NCBI RefSeq assembly: GCF_013394085.1
Contig: NZ_CP040910.1
Location: 1,533,112-1,597,111 of the forward strand
Direction: 5' to 3'
DNA length: 64,000 bases
Source: Limosilactobacillus fermentum
GTDB taxonomy: Bacteria; Bacillota; Bacilli; Lactobacillales; Lactobacillaceae
The notes beneath the pieces are model-generated. The model was not told the DNA's origin. It saw nothing but the letters and a program-made list of their open reading frames with translations, and did no database searches. The translations under genes were made by a program, and so were the position numbers. Shown piece after piece: positions 25,649-41,090 of the stretch (within the stretch, counting starts at the first letter, position 1; every line of letters begins with the position of its first letter).

Positions 25649-26662
25649 TTACTCTTGCGTATCCTTTTCCATTTCGCCCAAGCCACGCACGAAGTAGTCT
25701 TCGGCCTTTTGCATGTCCGGCGTAATGTCGCTGGTAATCGCGTCATCCGGGATCGCCTCCATGTTGGCGACGACCGTCATGTGCTGGTGCAGGTTATGGA
25801 ATTCCATCGGGGCGTCCCCACCGTATTCCCCGTCCAAGTTGATCATTAACCGATCGTTTGGATCAAGGGGCTTCACCGTTACGTCCTTGGCCTTCACGTA
25901 GATTACCCGCGGATCATCAATGTGGGTCCCGTTTAAGGCCTTGGCCATCAGCTGCATCAGGCCCAGGAGGCTCGAATCCTTGATGATTAACAAGGAGAAG
26001 TTCCCGTCATCTAAGGAAGCATCCGGGACGATTTGTTCAAAGCCCCCCACCGAGTTAGTTAGGGCTAAGAAGATCGTGGAGGCCTTACCCTTAAAGGTTT
26101 GACCATCGTAAGTGATCTCCATGGCGACCGGCTTAACCCGGGGCAGGATTTCGGCGCCCTTGGCGAAGTAAGCCAGGTAGCCAAACATCGACTTCATTTG
26201 TGACGGCACGTCGTAGGTCAACTCCGTCAAGGTTCCCCCGGCCGCGATGTTCATGAAGTACTTATCACCGGCCTGACCGATGTCGATCTTGAACCGGTTG
26301 GCCGGCTCCAGGATCAACTTAGCGGCGGCCACCGGGTTATCGCGCGGTACCCGTAAGGCCCGGGCGTAATCGTTGGTGGTCCCGGCGGGGATGATCGCTA
26401 ACAGCGGCCGCTTCTTTAGGCCCGCTAAACCATCGACCACTTCGCTTAAGGTCCCATCGCCCCCGGCGGCCACAATCAGGTCAAAGCCTTCCTTGACTGC
26501 CCGGGCCGCCTCATTCTTAGCGGAATCTGGTTCCGGCGTGGTGGCAAAGGCACTGGTTTCATAACCGGCTTGTTCGTAAACATCGAGGATGTCGACCAAG
26601 TCGTTGCGCAGAGCTTCCCGTCCCGACGTCGGGTTGTAAATTATCCGAGCTCGTTTGGCCAT
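25649..26662 (-). CDS. dgkB: Diacylglycerol kinase (DgkB family)
   Basis: This 337-residue soluble lipid kinase phosphorylates diacylglycerol from lipoteichoic-acid synthesis so that it returns to phosphatidic acid. The catalytic motif is VAAGGDGTLSEVVDGL, followed by IPAGTTNDYARAL. The second ATG (26662) has AGGAGG at the proper distance; the first (26668) is too close to it. An acidic tail (about 310-337) is typical of lactobacilli. It lies just after gatB. Confidence 0.93.
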   Translation of the reverse strand: MAKRARIIYNPTSGREALRNDLVDILDVYEQAGYETSAFATTPEPDSAKNEAARAVKEGFDLIVAAGGDGTLSEVVDGLAGLKKRPLLAIIPAGTTNDYARALRVPRDNPVAAAKLILEPANRFKIDIGQAGDKYFMNIAAGGTLTELTYDVPSQMKSMFGYLAYFAKGAEILPRVKPVAMEITYDGQTFKGKASTIFLALTNSVGGFEQIVPDASLDDGNFSLLIIKDSSLLGLMQLMAKALNGTHIDDPRVIYVKAKDVTVKPLDPNDRLMINLDGEYGGDAPMEFHNLHQHMTVVANMEAIPDDAITSDITPDMQKAEDYFVRGLGEMEKDTQE

Positions 26663-26674
26663 GACCATTCCTCC

Positions 26675-28099
26675 TTAACGTTCGTTGAGTGACTTACCCA
26701 GTAATTGGTTAACCACCTTCGGGTTGGCCTTCCCCTGGGTCTTCTTCATGATTTGCCCAATCAAGAAGCCAAAGGCGCGGTCCTTCCCGTTCTTAAAGTC
26801 TTCAATCGATTGTTCGTTGTCGTCCAAGATGGCATCGATAATCGGTTGCAGTTCGGCCGGGTCAGACAGTTGTACCAAACCGTTAGCCTTAGCGAAGGCG
26901 GCCGGTTCTTGACCATCCAAGATCCCTTGGAAGACCTTCTTGGCCATCTTCGAGGAGATCGTCCCGTCGTCGATCAACTTGATCATCCCCGCCAGGTTAG
27001 CCGGCGTCAGCTTAGTGTCGTCCAGGTCAACGTGTTGGTTGTTCAAGTAGGAGTTAACGTCGTTCATCAGGTAGTTGGCCACCTTCTTGGCGTCGCCACC
27101 ATCCTTGACGGCCTCTTCAAAGAAGTCGGCCATTTCCTTGGTCTGGGTCAAAACCATGGCGTCGTAATCGGTCAGGCCGAGGTCGTTAACGTAACGGCGC
27201 CGGCGTTCGCCCGGCATTTCTGGCATTTGGGACCGAATTTCTTCAATCCAGGCGTCATCAACTTCCAGCGGCGGTAGGTCCGGTTCCGGGAAGTAACGGT
27301 AGTCGTCAGAACCTTCCTTGGTCCGCATCGCCACCGTCCCCTTCGTCGCTTCGTCGTAACGGCGGGTTTCTTGAACGATTTCACCACCGGCCATCAAGAC
27401 CTTTTGGTGGCGGTCGGCTTCAAAGTTCAGGGCGTTCTTGACGAAGTTAAAGGAGTTGATGTTCTTCATTTCCGTCTTGGTCCCGTACTGGTCGGAGCCG
27501 TATGGGCGCACGGAAATGTTGGTGTCGACCCGCATCGACCCCTCTTCCATCTTCACGTCGGAGATCCCGGTAAATTGGATCCGTTGGCGCAGGGCTTCCA
27601 GGTAGGCAACGGCTTCTTCTGGCGAAGCGATGTCGGCCTTGGAAACAATTTCGATCAACGGCGTCCCCTGCCGGTTCAAGTCCACGTAGGAGTGACTGCC
27701 GGTGTGGGTGTTCTTCCCGGCGTCTTCTTCGATGTGCATTTCCTTGATCCCGATCTTTTTCTTCTTACCGTCAACTTCTATTTCCACCCAACCATCGTGG
27801 GCGATCGGCGTTTCAGATTGGGTGATCTGGTAGGCCTTTGGGTTATCCGGGTAGAAGTAGTTCTTACGGTCAAAGTGCATCTTCTTGGTCACTTCGGCGT
27901 GCAAGGCTAATGCGGCCATGATCCCGTCGCGGACCACACCCTTGTTAATCGACGGTAAGACCCCTGGGTACCCCCAGTCGATCACGTTGGTGTTGGCGTT
28001 TGGCGCCGCCCCAAAGTTAACCGGGGACGGGGAGAAGATCTTTGAGTTGGTCTTTAATTCAACGTGGACTTCTAGCCCAATCGTAGTTTCAAAGTTCAT
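26675..28099 (-). CDS. gatB: Asp-tRNA(Asn)/Glu-tRNA(Gln) amidotransferase subunit B
   Basis: This 474-residue protein is the tRNA-binding and kinase-like subunit that activates Glu-tRNA(Gln) or Asp-tRNA(Asn) for amidation. The N-terminal [15 protein letters not shown] and the metal-site region GYPGVLP are conserved. The C-terminal YqeY-like tail domain is present ([23 protein letters not shown]). It stands between gatA and dgkB and has the typical length. Confidence 0.97.
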   Translation of the reverse strand: MNFETTIGLEVHVELKTNSKIFSPSPVNFGAAPNANTNVIDWGYPGVLPSINKGVVRDGIMAALALHAEVTKKMHFDRKNYFYPDNPKAYQITQSETPIAHDGWVEIEVDGKKKKIGIKEMHIEEDAGKNTHTGSHSYVDLNRQGTPLIEIVSKADIASPEEAVAYLEALRQRIQFTGISDVKMEEGSMRVDTNISVRPYGSDQYGTKTEMKNINSFNFVKNALNFEADRHQKVLMAGGEIVQETRRYDEATKGTVAMRTKEGSDDYRYFPEPDLPPLEVDDAWIEEIRSQMPEMPGERRRRYVNDLGLTDYDAMVLTQTKEMADFFEEAVKDGGDAKKVANYLMNDVNSYLNNQHVDLDDTKLTPANLAGMIKLIDDGTISSKMAKKVFQGILDGQEPAAFAKANGLVQLSDPAELQPIIDAILDDNEQSIEDFKNGKDRAFGFLIGQIMKKTQGKANPKVVNQLLGKSLNER

Positions 28100-28112
28100 A
28101 AATGGTTCCCCC

Positions 28113-29576
28113 CTATCCTAATTCTGGCGTTTGCTTGTGGAAGTCGGTCGTCTGTTCAAAGACGTAACCGGCCTTGTAAATCGTGGCTTCATCAAAGCGC
28201 TTACCGATCATCTGCAGGCCAATTGGCATCCCATTGTCCTTGGAGAAGCCGGCAGGGATCGACATCCCCGGTAGCCCGGCCATGTTCAAGGTCACGGTCA
28301 AGACGTCATTGAAGTACATTTGCTTTGGATCGGCAATTTCGGCGCCGATCTTAAAGGCGGTGCTGGTTCCGGTTGGCCCAACGATCAAATCGTGGTCCTT
28401 TAAGACGTCATCGAAGTCCTGGGCGATCAGGCGGCGTACCTTAGCGGCCTTGTTGAAGTAGGCGTCGTAGAACCCGGCGGACAAGGAGAAGGTTCCCAGC
28501 ATGATCCGGAGCTTCACTTCGTCCCCAAAGCCTTGCGAACGGGTCTTAACGTAGACGTCTTCCAGGTTCTTAACGTCATCAGCGCGGAAACCGTAACGGA
28601 TCCCGTCGAAGCGTTGCAAATTAGAAGAAGCTTCCGAAGAGGCCAGGATGTAGTAAGCCGGTACCCCGTACTTGGTGTGTGGTAAGGAAACCTCATCGAT
28701 CGTGGCACCCAAGGATTCGAGGTGCTTCAGGCTCGCTTCGATCACTTCTTGAACGTCGTCATCGAGGCATTCCATGTATTCGCGCGGAACGGCGATCTTC
28801 ATTCCCTTGATGTCGGCCTGGTCGTTTAAGCCGGCGGCAAAATCCGGTACCGGTTGGTTAGCGCTAGTCATGTCGCGGTCATCCTTACCGGCGATGGCGC
28901 TCATCAAGATGGCGTTGTCCTTAACGGATTGGGTCAGCCAACCAATTTGGTCAAAGGAAGAACCAAAGGCGATCAGCCCCCAACGAGAAACCCGCCCGTA
29001 AGTTGGCTTCATCCCCACCGTCCCGGTAAAGGAAGCGGGTATCCGAATCGAACCACCGGTATCGGACCCCAAGGCCCCTAAAACATCCCCGGCAGCCACA
29101 GCGGCCGCGGAACCACCAGAAGAGCCCCCTGGTACCCGGGTTAGGTCCCACGGGTTCTTGGTCGTCTTAAAGGCGGAGTTTTCCGTTGACGACCCCATGG
29201 CGAATTCATCTAGGTTGACCTTCCCGACGTTGATTGCCCCGGCGGCGTTGAGTTTTTCAACGACCGTAGCATCGTAAACGGGCTTGAAGTTTTCCAAGAT
29301 CTTGGAAGCCGCCGTCGTCGTCAAGCCCTTGGTAACAATGTTATCCTTAACGGCCAGCGGGATTCCGGCCAGCAGTTGGTCTTCTGCGATTCCCGCTTGG
29401 TCTAATTCAGCGGCTTGCTTGAGGGCCGCTTCCTCGTTTAGGGCCAAAAAGGCGCCGACTTGGTCATCGGTGGCCTTGATCCGGTCAAAGGCGGCCTTGG
29501 TCAGTTCGGTGGCACTCACCTTCTTAGCAACTAGGTCGGCGTGCAGACCCGAAATGTCTTTACCGTAAAAAGTCAT
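28113..29576 (-). CDS. gatA: Asp-tRNA(Asn)/Glu-tRNA(Gln) amidotransferase subunit A
   Basis: This 487-residue amidase-signature enzyme liberates ammonia from glutamine for transfer to the misacylated tRNA. The Ser-cisSer-Lys catalytic triad is in IPLAVKDNI (Lys), [16 protein letters not shown] (cis-Ser) and [13 protein letters not shown] (Ser). The start overlaps the gatC stop by one base (TAATG), so translation is coupled. Confidence 0.97.
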   Translation of the reverse strand: MTFYGKDISGLHADLVAKKVSATELTKAAFDRIKATDDQVGAFLALNEEAALKQAAELDQAGIAEDQLLAGIPLAVKDNIVTKGLTTTAASKILENFKPVYDATVVEKLNAAGAINVGKVNLDEFAMGSSTENSAFKTTKNPWDLTRVPGGSSGGSAAAVAAGDVLGALGSDTGGSIRIPASFTGTVGMKPTYGRVSRWGLIAFGSSFDQIGWLTQSVKDNAILMSAIAGKDDRDMTSANQPVPDFAAGLNDQADIKGMKIAVPREYMECLDDDVQEVIEASLKHLESLGATIDEVSLPHTKYGVPAYYILASSEASSNLQRFDGIRYGFRADDVKNLEDVYVKTRSQGFGDEVKLRIMLGTFSLSAGFYDAYFNKAAKVRRLIAQDFDDVLKDHDLIVGPTGTSTAFKIGAEIADPKQMYFNDVLTVTLNMAGLPGMSIPAGFSKDNGMPIGLQMIGKRFDEATIYKAGYVFEQTTDFHKQTPELG

Positions 29577-29896
29577 TACTCTTCTCCGTCCTCGCTTTCG
29601 TCGATGATCGCTGGCACCTTGATTAAGCCGTTAGCCGTTTCCGGAGCGTTATCCAACAGGGCTTGGCGTTCTTGGTCGCTGCTCTTAACCGCCACGTCTT
29701 CTCGCATCACGTTGACTTCCGTCGTTGGCGTACTCATTGGTTCCACGCCGGTCGTATCGACCTCTTCCAGTTCCTTGAACAGGTCAATGATTTCTTCGAT
29801 TTTGGGGGTGAACTTGTCCAACTCCGCATCGGTAAACGCCAGCTTGGCCAGGTCCGCAACGTGTTCGACCTGTTGCCGGTCTAATTGCTCAGCCAT
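29576..29896 (-). CDS. gatC: Asp-tRNA(Asn)/Glu-tRNA(Gln) amidotransferase subunit C
   Basis: This small 106-residue subunit wraps around GatA. I take the ATG at 29896 ([19 protein letters not shown]), the usual GatC N-terminus, with GAGG upstream; the earlier start at 29938 adds an unrelated stretch. [28 protein letters not shown] is the family signature. Confidence 0.95.
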   Translation of the reverse strand: MAEQLDRQQVEHVADLAKLAFTDAELDKFTPKIEEIIDLFKELEEVDTTGVEPMSTPTTEVNVMREDVAVKSSDQERQALLDNAPETANGLIKVPAIIDESEDGEE

Positions 29897-30007
29897 TCTC
29901 TCAACCTCTTTTCCTTTGTGCATTGATGATTTATACAATTCCTTATTTTATCACAGTTAGGGCGACTTATTAACTCAAGCGGCTAAAATTCGCGCCGCTA
30001 ACAACAA

Positions 30008-30046
30008 GGGACCCGCGCAGTTTCGGCATGCCGATTGCGCGGGCCC
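30008..30046 (-). terminator. Hairpin after camS
   Basis: GGGACCCGCGCA (30008-30019) pairs with TGCGCGGGCCC (30036-30046) with a single bulge, and an inner GGCATGCC extends it. The minus strand continues TTGTTGTT. It probably separates the pcrA-ligA-camS unit from gatCAB. Confidence 0.6.
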
Positions 30047-30070
30047 ACGGGCTCTGTTCAAAGTTTGGTT

Positions 30071-31183
30071 TTAATAGGAGCTAAAGATGTGCGATTGGTA
30101 ACTGCTGGACCCAGAGTTGCGGTAGACGACCGCTTGAATTGAGTTCGAAGATTGGATCTTGATTTCAATTGGGATCCCGTTTGGTAAGTACTTCTTGGCG
30201 GCCTGAACGATATATTCCGTGAAGGATTGGATTTCGGTTTCACTATAGAACTGGGTCGTGACCGTAATGTTCATCCCGGACAGGGAGTTGTTGTAGTACT
30301 GGGCCTGGGCCGTTACCCCGCTTAAGTTCGGGAAGAAGGATTGAATCTGGGTCTTGAAGTTCGTGAAGTTAGAGTTATCGGACTGATCACTGGAATTACT
30401 AGAGGTCGAATCGCTCGCCTTTGGTAAGACGACCGCCTTGTAGTTCAAGGTCTTCCAAGATGAGATCGTGGAGCCGTTATTCTTGCTGTAGGCAAAGAAG
30501 GTCCCCCCCACCAGTGAATCATCGGAGGCCTGCTTAAAGAGGGCGATCACGATCGGCACGTTCTTTAAGTCCTTACGGGCCCGGAGCCGCTTTAAAATCT
30601 TGGCGGCGGCTAACTTACCCTGTTTTTGTACCTCGGCGTCGGAGATGTTTTTCGTGTAATCCGGCCCATCGGTGGTCTTTTGGTAGGTGTATTCGCTGTT
30701 GACCCCGATCCCGATTACGATCCCCTTAAGCTTCAAAGAGTTACCGCTTTGCTGCATGTAATCTTGTTCTTCAATTTGTTGAATGTATTCTGGGTTCGGG
30801 TCGCTGCTCTTACCCTTAGCTGGGTTTAAACCGGTTGGGTTGCTGGACGTCTTGCGCCCTAACCAGTTATCCAGGGTGCTAGAAGACAGGTACTGTCCTT
30901 CCTGGAAGATGTAGCTCTTGGTGGAGAAAACCAGCTTAGAAACGTTGGTCAACCCAGATTCAAAGGCCTTCAAGTTGTACACGTTAGCGTTTTGCGCCGT
31001 GTTCACCCCACGGGCCTTGCTGGTCTTGTAGCGACCGTTTTCGATCACCCCTTGGTAATTACCACTGGTCGACCCGGTGGTTGTCACACTCGAGCTACTG
31101 GAGCTCTTCTTGCCACAACCGGCAAGCGTCACAGCGGCCACCATGGTGATGGCGGCGGCCAAGACGATTTTCTTTACTCGCAC
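30071..31183 (-). CDS. camS: CamS-family lipoprotein (sex-pheromone precursor homolog)
   Basis: The 370 residues begin with a lipoprotein signal peptide: the positive MRVKK, a hydrophobic stretch and the lipobox TLAGC with the lipidated Cys at residue 23. A serine-rich linker follows and then the CamS domain (MQQSGNSLKLKGIVIGIGVNSEYTY). In enterococci and staphylococci the cleaved signal peptide acts as a pheromone. Whether it does here is unknown. Its place after ligA is the conserved Firmicutes order. Confidence 0.9.
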   Translation of the reverse strand: MRVKKIVLAAAITMVAAVTLAGCGKKSSSSSSVTTTGSTSGNYQGVIENGRYKTSKARGVNTAQNANVYNLKAFESGLTNVSKLVFSTKSYIFQEGQYLSSSTLDNWLGRKTSSNPTGLNPAKGKSSDPNPEYIQQIEEQDYMQQSGNSLKLKGIVIGIGVNSEYTYQKTTDGPDYTKNISDAEVQKQGKLAAAKILKRLRARKDLKNVPIVIALFKQASDDSLVGGTFFAYSKNNGSTISSWKTLNYKAVVLPKASDSTSSNSSDQSDNSNFTNFKTQIQSFFPNLSGVTAQAQYYNNSLSGMNITVTTQFYSETEIQSFTEYIVQAAKKYLPNGIPIEIKIQSSNSIQAVVYRNSGSSSYQSHIFSSY

Positions 31184-31185
31184 GT

Positions 31186-35509
<4,324 letters not shown>

Positions 35510-35590
35510 CCTCTCTTTAAATCGTAACCTTCATTATACCAAATTTCCCGGGAAATACCTGGCTGATGCCCTTCCCTAACTACACTAAGA

Positions 35591-35632
35591 AGGCCCCAGG
35601 CGATCGGCCATGCCGAAGGTTACTGGAGCCCC
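35591..35632 (-). terminator. Terminator-like hairpin between pcrA and the purK-like gene
   Basis: GGCCCCAG near 35592 pairs with CTGGAGCC near 35623 around an inner CGGCC/GCCG stem. It would stop minus-strand transcription past the purK-like gene before pcrA. Confidence 0.5.
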
Positions 35633-35674
35633 ATTTTAAGTTCAGCGGGTAAGCGTAAACCACCCGCCCCTTAA

Positions 35675-36847
35675 CTATTCTTCTTCCGGTGCTGGTTGCG
35701 TTGGCGACGTTTTCGGCCGCAAGATTTCGGTTGTGTCAACCTGATTTAACAGGTCGCTGAGCAAGGCGTCTGGGCCACCAGTCACCCAAACTAACCCCTT
35801 CACGCCCTTCGTCCTAGTCGTGTCGGCCGGGAAGAAGCGGAACTTCCAGTTTTCCTTTAGGACCTGCTGCCTAGTAGCGGAGGCTAATTGGTTATCGTAG
35901 AGTGGCACTAACACGGCCGGCTGCAGCTGGTGGAGTTCGTGGATCGCCATTCCCCCGATCACCCGCAGCATTTGTTCGTATTGGTTTACCCCGGCCACCT
36001 CGTCAAAGATGTTCCCGGAGATGGTTGGCTCCAGGTCAAAGGAATTCACGTACAACGCTCCGGCAGCCGTTGCGTAAAAACGGACGGTGATCACACCACG
36101 GTAGCCCAGCTTCTTGGCAATTTCGGTGGCGATCCGGACCATTTCGTCGCGCATAGCATCCGGAACTTCGGTTGGGGTGGTGGCCTCAATTAGCTCCCGG
36201 TCCTCGTTGAAAAACTCTTCAACCAGCGGGTAAGCAACCACCGTTTCCCCGTCCGTGGCCACCGTCAGACTGTACTCGGTATTGTGGTCAATCCAGGATT
36301 CCAGTAGGTAAGCCCCACCTTGAATGTAGTCGTCACCATAGGCAATGTCTGATTGGTGATTGATCCGCAGGCTCTGTTCGCCCAACCCCCGTTGGATGGG
36401 TTTGAGTACCGCCGGGTAGCCAATCGAGTCAATCGATTGGTAAACGTCATCAAGTGAAATCACCGTGACGTAAGGGGACACGTTGACGTTAATTTCATCC
36501 AAAAAGGCCCGCTCCATCAAGCGATCCTGGACGATTTCCAAGGCCGCAACCCCTTGGGGAACCTGGGTAAAGTTGGTCAGGTAGTTGATGGCAACCGGGG
36601 CAATTAGGGAGCTGGCGTAAATGACCAGGTCGCTGTTTTGGCCAAATTCGGTCAGCTTGTCACGGTCACGGTAGTTGCCAACAATCGTAAAATCGGCCAG
36701 CTTGGTTAGTTGGGGTTGGGAGTGATCAACGTAAGCGCCCACGTTTAACCCCAGTTTTTTGGCCGCCACCAACAGCGGCCAGTCCTTTTGGGTTAGGCCG
36801 ATGATGCCCAGGGTCTTCCCCTGGGACAAAAGGTTTTGTCCCGCCAT
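35675..36847 (-). CDS. Divergent PurK-like ATP-grasp protein
   Basis: The 390 residues keep the overall PurK layout: an N-terminal Rossmann-like domain, an ATP-grasp core (GYPAVLKPIQRGLGEQSL, then YLLESWI) and a small C-terminal domain. Key PurK motifs are changed, however. The N-terminal GGGQLGRM is replaced by GLTQKDWP, and the AIR-binding RPHNSGHYT is replaced by EPTISGNIF. It probably no longer makes N5-carboxy-AIR efficiently, or uses another substrate. It follows xpt with one base between, an arrangement that hints at a purine-linked role. It is easily annotated as purK by similarity. Confidence 0.7.
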   Translation of the reverse strand: MAGQNLLSQGKTLGIIGLTQKDWPLLVAAKKLGLNVGAYVDHSQPQLTKLADFTIVGNYRDRDKLTEFGQNSDLVIYASSLIAPVAINYLTNFTQVPQGVAALEIVQDRLMERAFLDEINVNVSPYVTVISLDDVYQSIDSIGYPAVLKPIQRGLGEQSLRINHQSDIAYGDDYIQGGAYLLESWIDHNTEYSLTVATDGETVVAYPLVEEFFNEDRELIEATTPTEVPDAMRDEMVRIATEIAKKLGYRGVITVRFYATAAGALYVNSFDLEPTISGNIFDEVAGVNQYEQMLRVIGGMAIHELHQLQPAVLVPLYDNQLASATRQQVLKENWKFRFFPADTTRTKGVKGLVWVTGGPDALLSDLLNQVDTTEILRPKTSPTQPAPEEE

Positions 36848-36848
36848 C

Positions 36849-37451
<603 letters not shown>

Positions 37452-38066
37452 TTACTCATCATACTTGTGGAGGTTATAAGACTTAATGACGTTGATTAAC
37501 TTGGAAGCGTAATCGGGATCAGTTGCGTACCCCGCATCCTGAAGGGCCACGGCGGCCTGTTGATAGGTGGTGGCGTTAATCACGTTTTGGTAGTTTTGCT
37601 GATTGGTGTCGGTCCCGTTAAGCATCAATTTAGTGTGGTCGGCAATTGAATCGTTCCAGGAACTGTAGACCTTAAAGCGTCCCTTGATCACTACCCACTG
37701 TCCATTAACGTATTCCTTGGTTGAGAGCAACTTGGAGTTTGCCCCGGTTCCCTTAATCCCAAATAGGTTATGGTACTTAGCGGAGAGTTCCGACGTCCCC
37801 CAGTCCGACTCCAAGATTGCTTGGGCCATCGTAATCGAGGCCATCACGTGGTACTGCTTTTGCATCGCCTGGGCCTCGGGGGCAATTTCTTTAATGAACA
37901 ACTTCTTGGCGTTTTGCTGCTTTTCAATGATTTGTTCCTGGACGTGGCGCTGGTACAAGTGATAGCCCACGTAACTCCCCATTAACCCAATTAAAATAAT
38001 CAGGACGGCGACCAGCCAGAGGGACTTTTTAGCCCCCTTCTTTGTCCGTCTCCTTCGCTTAGCCAC
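37452..38066 (-). CDS. Membrane-anchored endo-beta-N-acetylglucosaminidase (GH73)
   Basis: The 204 residues consist of a basic cytoplasmic tip (MAKRRRRTKKGAKK), one membrane helix (about 16-37) and an extracellular glucosaminidase domain. The catalytic glutamate is in MAQAILESDWGTSELS, followed by HNLFGIKG. It cleaves the glycan strands of peptidoglycan during growth or separation. It starts at GTG (38064-38066) with AGGAGG nine bases upstream. No separate cell-wall-binding repeats are present. Confidence 0.9.
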   Translation of the reverse strand: MAKRRRRTKKGAKKSLWLVAVLIILIGLMGSYVGYHLYQRHVQEQIIEKQQNAKKLFIKEIAPEAQAMQKQYHVMASITMAQAILESDWGTSELSAKYHNLFGIKGTGANSKLLSTKEYVNGQWVVIKGRFKVYSSWNDSIADHTKLMLNGTDTNQQNYQNVINATTYQQAAVALQDAGYATDPDYASKLINVIKSYNLHKYDE

Positions 38067-38159
38067 AAAAAATATCCTCCTCAGATTTTTCAGATAATTG
38101 TACTTTCATCTTACCGCATTTAGGCGGGGAAGATTACTAATTTTTGTGGAAGATTTAAA

Positions 38160-38300
38160 CTGGAAGTGCGACCCAATCTATCAAACAGGTCGTGGGCTAA
38201 GCTAGGACGGGGTTAATGCGGTACGCATCGTTCTCCGTCCGTACTTAGCCACTAGGCCTGTGATTGGGGAGCACGCTATCTGGAAGTGCGACTCAATCTA
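38160..38300. repeat. Structured intergenic repeat: long hairpin with a duplicated 21-bp end
   Basis: A 21-bp sequence beginning CTGGAAGTGCGAC occurs at 38160-38180 and, with one change, at 38280-38300, a spacing of 120. Between GTGC (38166) and GCAC (38271) the first unit folds into a nested stem: CCCAATC/GATTGGGG, GGGCTAAG/CTTAGCC, GGACGG/CCGTCC, with tip GCGGTACGC. The second unit keeps only the outer parts (38280-38320). This looks like a MITE- or BIME-type element. I see no open frame in it. Confidence 0.6.
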
Positions 38301-38349
38301 GCAGACTTAGCCACTAAGCCCGCGGTTATCGTTAAACTTCAAGGAATAG

Positions 38350-38384
38350 AAAAAGGCCGGGAAAAATCGTGTTTCCCCAGCCCG
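38350..38384 (-). terminator. Rho-independent terminator of the acetoin reductase gene
   Basis: The minus strand reads GGGCTGGGGAAA, a five-base loop, TTTTTCCCGGCC and then T5. A similar hairpin is found at 63662-63692. Confidence 0.7.
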
Positions 38385-38460
38385 TTTAATATTTTAATTT
38401 TACGATTAGTTAACGTGGCCCTTAACCTGTCGAGGAGGTTGGTAACCACTCACCTAAATG

Positions 38461-39282
<822 letters not shown>

Positions 39283-39527
39283 TCACGGCTTTAATTGTAA
39301 CAGACTTCACAAAGAATAGCTATCCCCCTTTTGACTTTTCCAACCCTAAGCTTCGATTTAACGTTAAATCAATCAACTTCCCCCTCGTTCCCGTACGTTG
39401 TTTAATTAACAGAGCGGTGCCCCTATTTTATTAGTAATAATCACGTGATCCCAAGAAGGGCGTTGCTTATTTAGCAACCCTTTTCACCTGTGGTATGCTA
39501 ATAAAATCAATGAGAGAGGAAAGATCA

Positions 39528-40631
39528 ATGCGGATTTTAAAGAGGAGCGCCCTGACCTTGCTGGCGGTAATCACCACCCTAGCACTAGTGGTCGGGGGCT
39601 ACGTTTTATACATGCAACACCAATACTACCGGATTCCCGACCACCAGAAACTAACGATCGGCAACAATCAAGCAGCCACCCTAACGACCGGTAAGGTCTA
39701 CACCGCCACTACTTACAACGTCGGTTTTGGGGCCTACAACCACCAGTTTAGTTTCTTCATGGACGCCGGCGAGCTTAAAAGCGGCACCAAGACACGGGGC
39801 AAGTACGGGACCGCCCGCTCCAAGGCGGTAGTTTTAACCGATACTAAGGGCGTTGAAAGGGTCATGCAAGCCCAACAAGCCGACTTCATGCTCTTTCAAG
39901 AGATTGACACCAATTCGACCCGCTCCAAGCACGTCAACCAGGTCAGGATGGTTGAAAATAAGTTCCACGGTTACGGTCACGTCTTTGCCAATAACTTCCA
40001 CTCGGCCTTTTTAATGTGGCCACTCACCGACCCACACGGTAGCGTTCAATCGGGCCTTTTAACGCTGAGTCGTTACCACATTGGCAGTGCTACCCGGCGC
40101 CAGTACCCAGTCACCAACAGCTTTATCTCCAAGTTTACCGACCTGGATCGCTGTTTTGCCGTCACCACCATCCCGGTCACTAACGGCAAGCAACTACTTT
40201 TAATCAACAGCCACATGTCCGCCTACGACAAGGGCGGTAAGATGCGTAAGGCCCAGATGAAACTTTTAAACGCCGTCATTGAACGGGCATACTTAGCCAG
40301 CAACTACGTGATCGTCGGCGGTAACTACAATCACGCCCTGGGCAAGGACATGCTAACCCACTTCGCCAGCCAAGAAAAAGTGCCCGACTGGGTCTCCGTC
40401 TTGGACCAAAGCATGGTCGCCAAGGGCTTCACCATGGTCAAGGCCCAAAACCGCGAAACGGTGCCGACCGTTCGTTCCACCGACCTTGCCTATCGCTCCG
40501 GCGTCAACTACCTGACCGTTTGTGACGGCTTCTTGGTTTCTAACAACGTCACGGCAACCGCCACTAACATCAACACCGACTTTGACTACGCCGACCACAA
40601 CCCGGTCAAGTTAACTTTTATCCTCAAGTAA
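39528..40631 (+). CDS. Membrane-anchored endonuclease/exonuclease/phosphatase-fold protein
   Basis: The 367 residues start with a signal anchor (MRILKRSALTLLAVITTLALVVGGYVLYM), so the catalytic domain is outside the membrane. EEP motifs: TYNVGFGAY, LFQEIDTNSTRS (metal-binding Glu), NSHMSAYD and the terminal DYADHNPVKL (catalytic His). The usual GDFNH is GGNYNH here, an Asp-to-Asn change at a residue that is normally catalytic. The ATG at 39528 is supported by GAGAGGAAAG. The substrate, nucleic acid, phospholipid or a wall phosphodiester, is unknown. Confidence 0.8.
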   Translation: MRILKRSALTLLAVITTLALVVGGYVLYMQHQYYRIPDHQKLTIGNNQAATLTTGKVYTATTYNVGFGAYNHQFSFFMDAGELKSGTKTRGKYGTARSKAVVLTDTKGVERVMQAQQADFMLFQEIDTNSTRSKHVNQVRMVENKFHGYGHVFANNFHSAFLMWPLTDPHGSVQSGLLTLSRYHIGSATRRQYPVTNSFISKFTDLDRCFAVTTIPVTNGKQLLLINSHMSAYDKGGKMRKAQMKLLNAVIERAYLASNYVIVGGNYNHALGKDMLTHFASQEKVPDWVSVLDQSMVAKGFTMVKAQNRETVPTVRSTDLAYRSGVNYLTVCDGFLVSNNVTATATNINTDFDYADHNPVKLTFILK

Positions 40632-40636
40632 GCATG

Positions 40637-40662
40637 AAAAAACACCGGCAAGCCGGTGTTTT
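40637..40662. terminator. Bidirectional terminator between the EEP gene and rpsI
   Basis: CACCGGC (40643-40649) and GCCGGTG (40652-40658) form a perfect stem with a two-base loop as written, flanked by A6 and T4. It serves both converging genes. Confidence 0.9.
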
Positions 40663-40681
40663 GATAAGCGTAACCCGTAGA

Positions 40682-41077
40682 TTAACGCTTGCTGAATTGA
40701 GAAGCCTTACGGGCCTTCTTGAGACCTGGCTTGCGACGTTCCTTCATCCGTGGGTCCCGGGTTAAGAGACCAGCCTTCTTCAGGGCATCGCGGAAGTCAG
40801 GGTCAACGGTCAAAAGAGCGCGGGCGATCCCGTGACGGGTTGCACCGGCTTGACCAGAGAAGCCCCCACCGTTTACGTTTACCAAGACGTCGTATTGACC
40901 TTCCGTCTTAGTAGCGGCAAATGGTTGGTTCACGATGGCGCGTAAGTTGGCAAACGGAATGTAGTCTTCGATTGCCTTGCCGTTCATAGTAATGTTACCA
41001 GAACCAGGTACCAAGCGAACGCGTGCGGTTGCATCCTTACGACGTCCAGTACCACTGTATTGTACTTGTTGAGCCAA
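40682..41077 (-). CDS. rpsI: 30S ribosomal protein S9
   Basis: The 131 residues contain [20 protein letters not shown] at the N-terminus and the basic tail [18 protein letters not shown], which reaches the P-site tRNA with its final Lys-Arg. It follows rplM by 13 bases and ends at the shared terminator. Confidence 0.98.
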   Translation of the reverse strand: MAQQVQYSGTGRRKDATARVRLVPGSGNITMNGKAIEDYIPFANLRAIVNQPFAATKTEGQYDVLVNVNGGGFSGQAGATRHGIARALLTVDPDFRDALKKAGLLTRDPRMKERRKPGLKKARKASQFSKR

Positions 41078-41090
41078 TTCCGTTCCCTCC

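Noticed and set aside
38160-38300. CRISPR array
   Set aside because: There are only two copies of the 21-bp sequence, the spacer is itself a long hairpin, and no cas genes are nearby.
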